From Halomonas sp. (GTDB taxonomy: Bacteria; Pseudomonadota; Gammaproteobacteria; Pseudomonadales; Halomonadaceae): a DNA stretch of 5,032 nt. This document shows, one piece after another, positions 5,029 through 5,032 of the stretch. The notes below the pieces were generated by a model that did no database searches, had not been told where the DNA came from, and was given only the letters and a program-made list of their open reading frames with translations. Made by a program: the position numbers and the translations under genes. The DNA lies in NCBI GenBank assembly GCA_007129225.1, contig SKVX01000273.1, positions 1 to 5,032 on the forward strand, in the 5' to 3' direction. The number at the start of each line of letters is the position of its first letter. The stretch's first letter is position 1.

Positions 5029-5032
5029 GGGC

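Overview
The window reads as ordinary chromosome of a GC-rich gammaproteobacterium, most likely a member of the Halomonadaceae (Halomonas or Chromohalobacter type). I infer this from the protein sequences, from the gene order lysC - csrA - tRNA-Ser(GCU) - tRNA-Arg(ACG), and from a sodium-pumping oxaloacetate decarboxylase, which suits a salt-loving organism. The same csrA/tRNA-Ser/tRNA-Arg neighbourhood occurs in Pseudomonas and, in altered form, in E. coli (csrA-serV-argVYZQ). No database search was possible, so the genus is a judgement.

Layout. 1-626: 3' half of lysC (aspartate kinase), covering its two ACT regulatory domains and an internal start that matches the known beta-subunit start of heteromeric aspartokinases. 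627-838: 212 bp without a gene, holding a 9-bp inverted repeat and the csrA leader. 839-1036: csrA, whose Shine-Dalgarno sequence sits in the loop of a small hairpin shaped like a CsrA-binding site. 1093-1128: probable stable-RNA promoter. 1140-1556: tRNA-Ser(GCU) and two identical tRNA-Arg(ACG) genes, closed by a strong intrinsic terminator at 1562-1598 and probably a second one at 1671-1706. 1683-2699, minus strand: dusC, a tRNA-dihydrouridine synthase converging on the tRNA cluster. 2700-2848: divergent intergenic region. 2849-3112 and 3181-5028: oadG and oadA, the gamma and alpha subunits of the Na+-pumping oxaloacetate decarboxylase. oadB would be expected just beyond the right edge.

How the genes work together. 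lysC feeds the aspartate-family amino acids. csrA is a global post-transcriptional regulator. The tRNA genes supply translation and dusC modifies tRNA. oadGA(B) decarboxylates oxaloacetate to pyruvate and exports Na+. I see no mobile element, CRISPR array, phage gene or defence system, and no evidence for a new multi-gene system. The points worth a second look are small: the csrA hairpin, the lysC internal start, a glutamine where OadA usually has a metal-binding histidine, an inverted repeat laid over the tRNA promoter, TTGCAA repeats between the tRNA-Arg genes, and a plus-strand terminator overlapping the 3' end of dusC.
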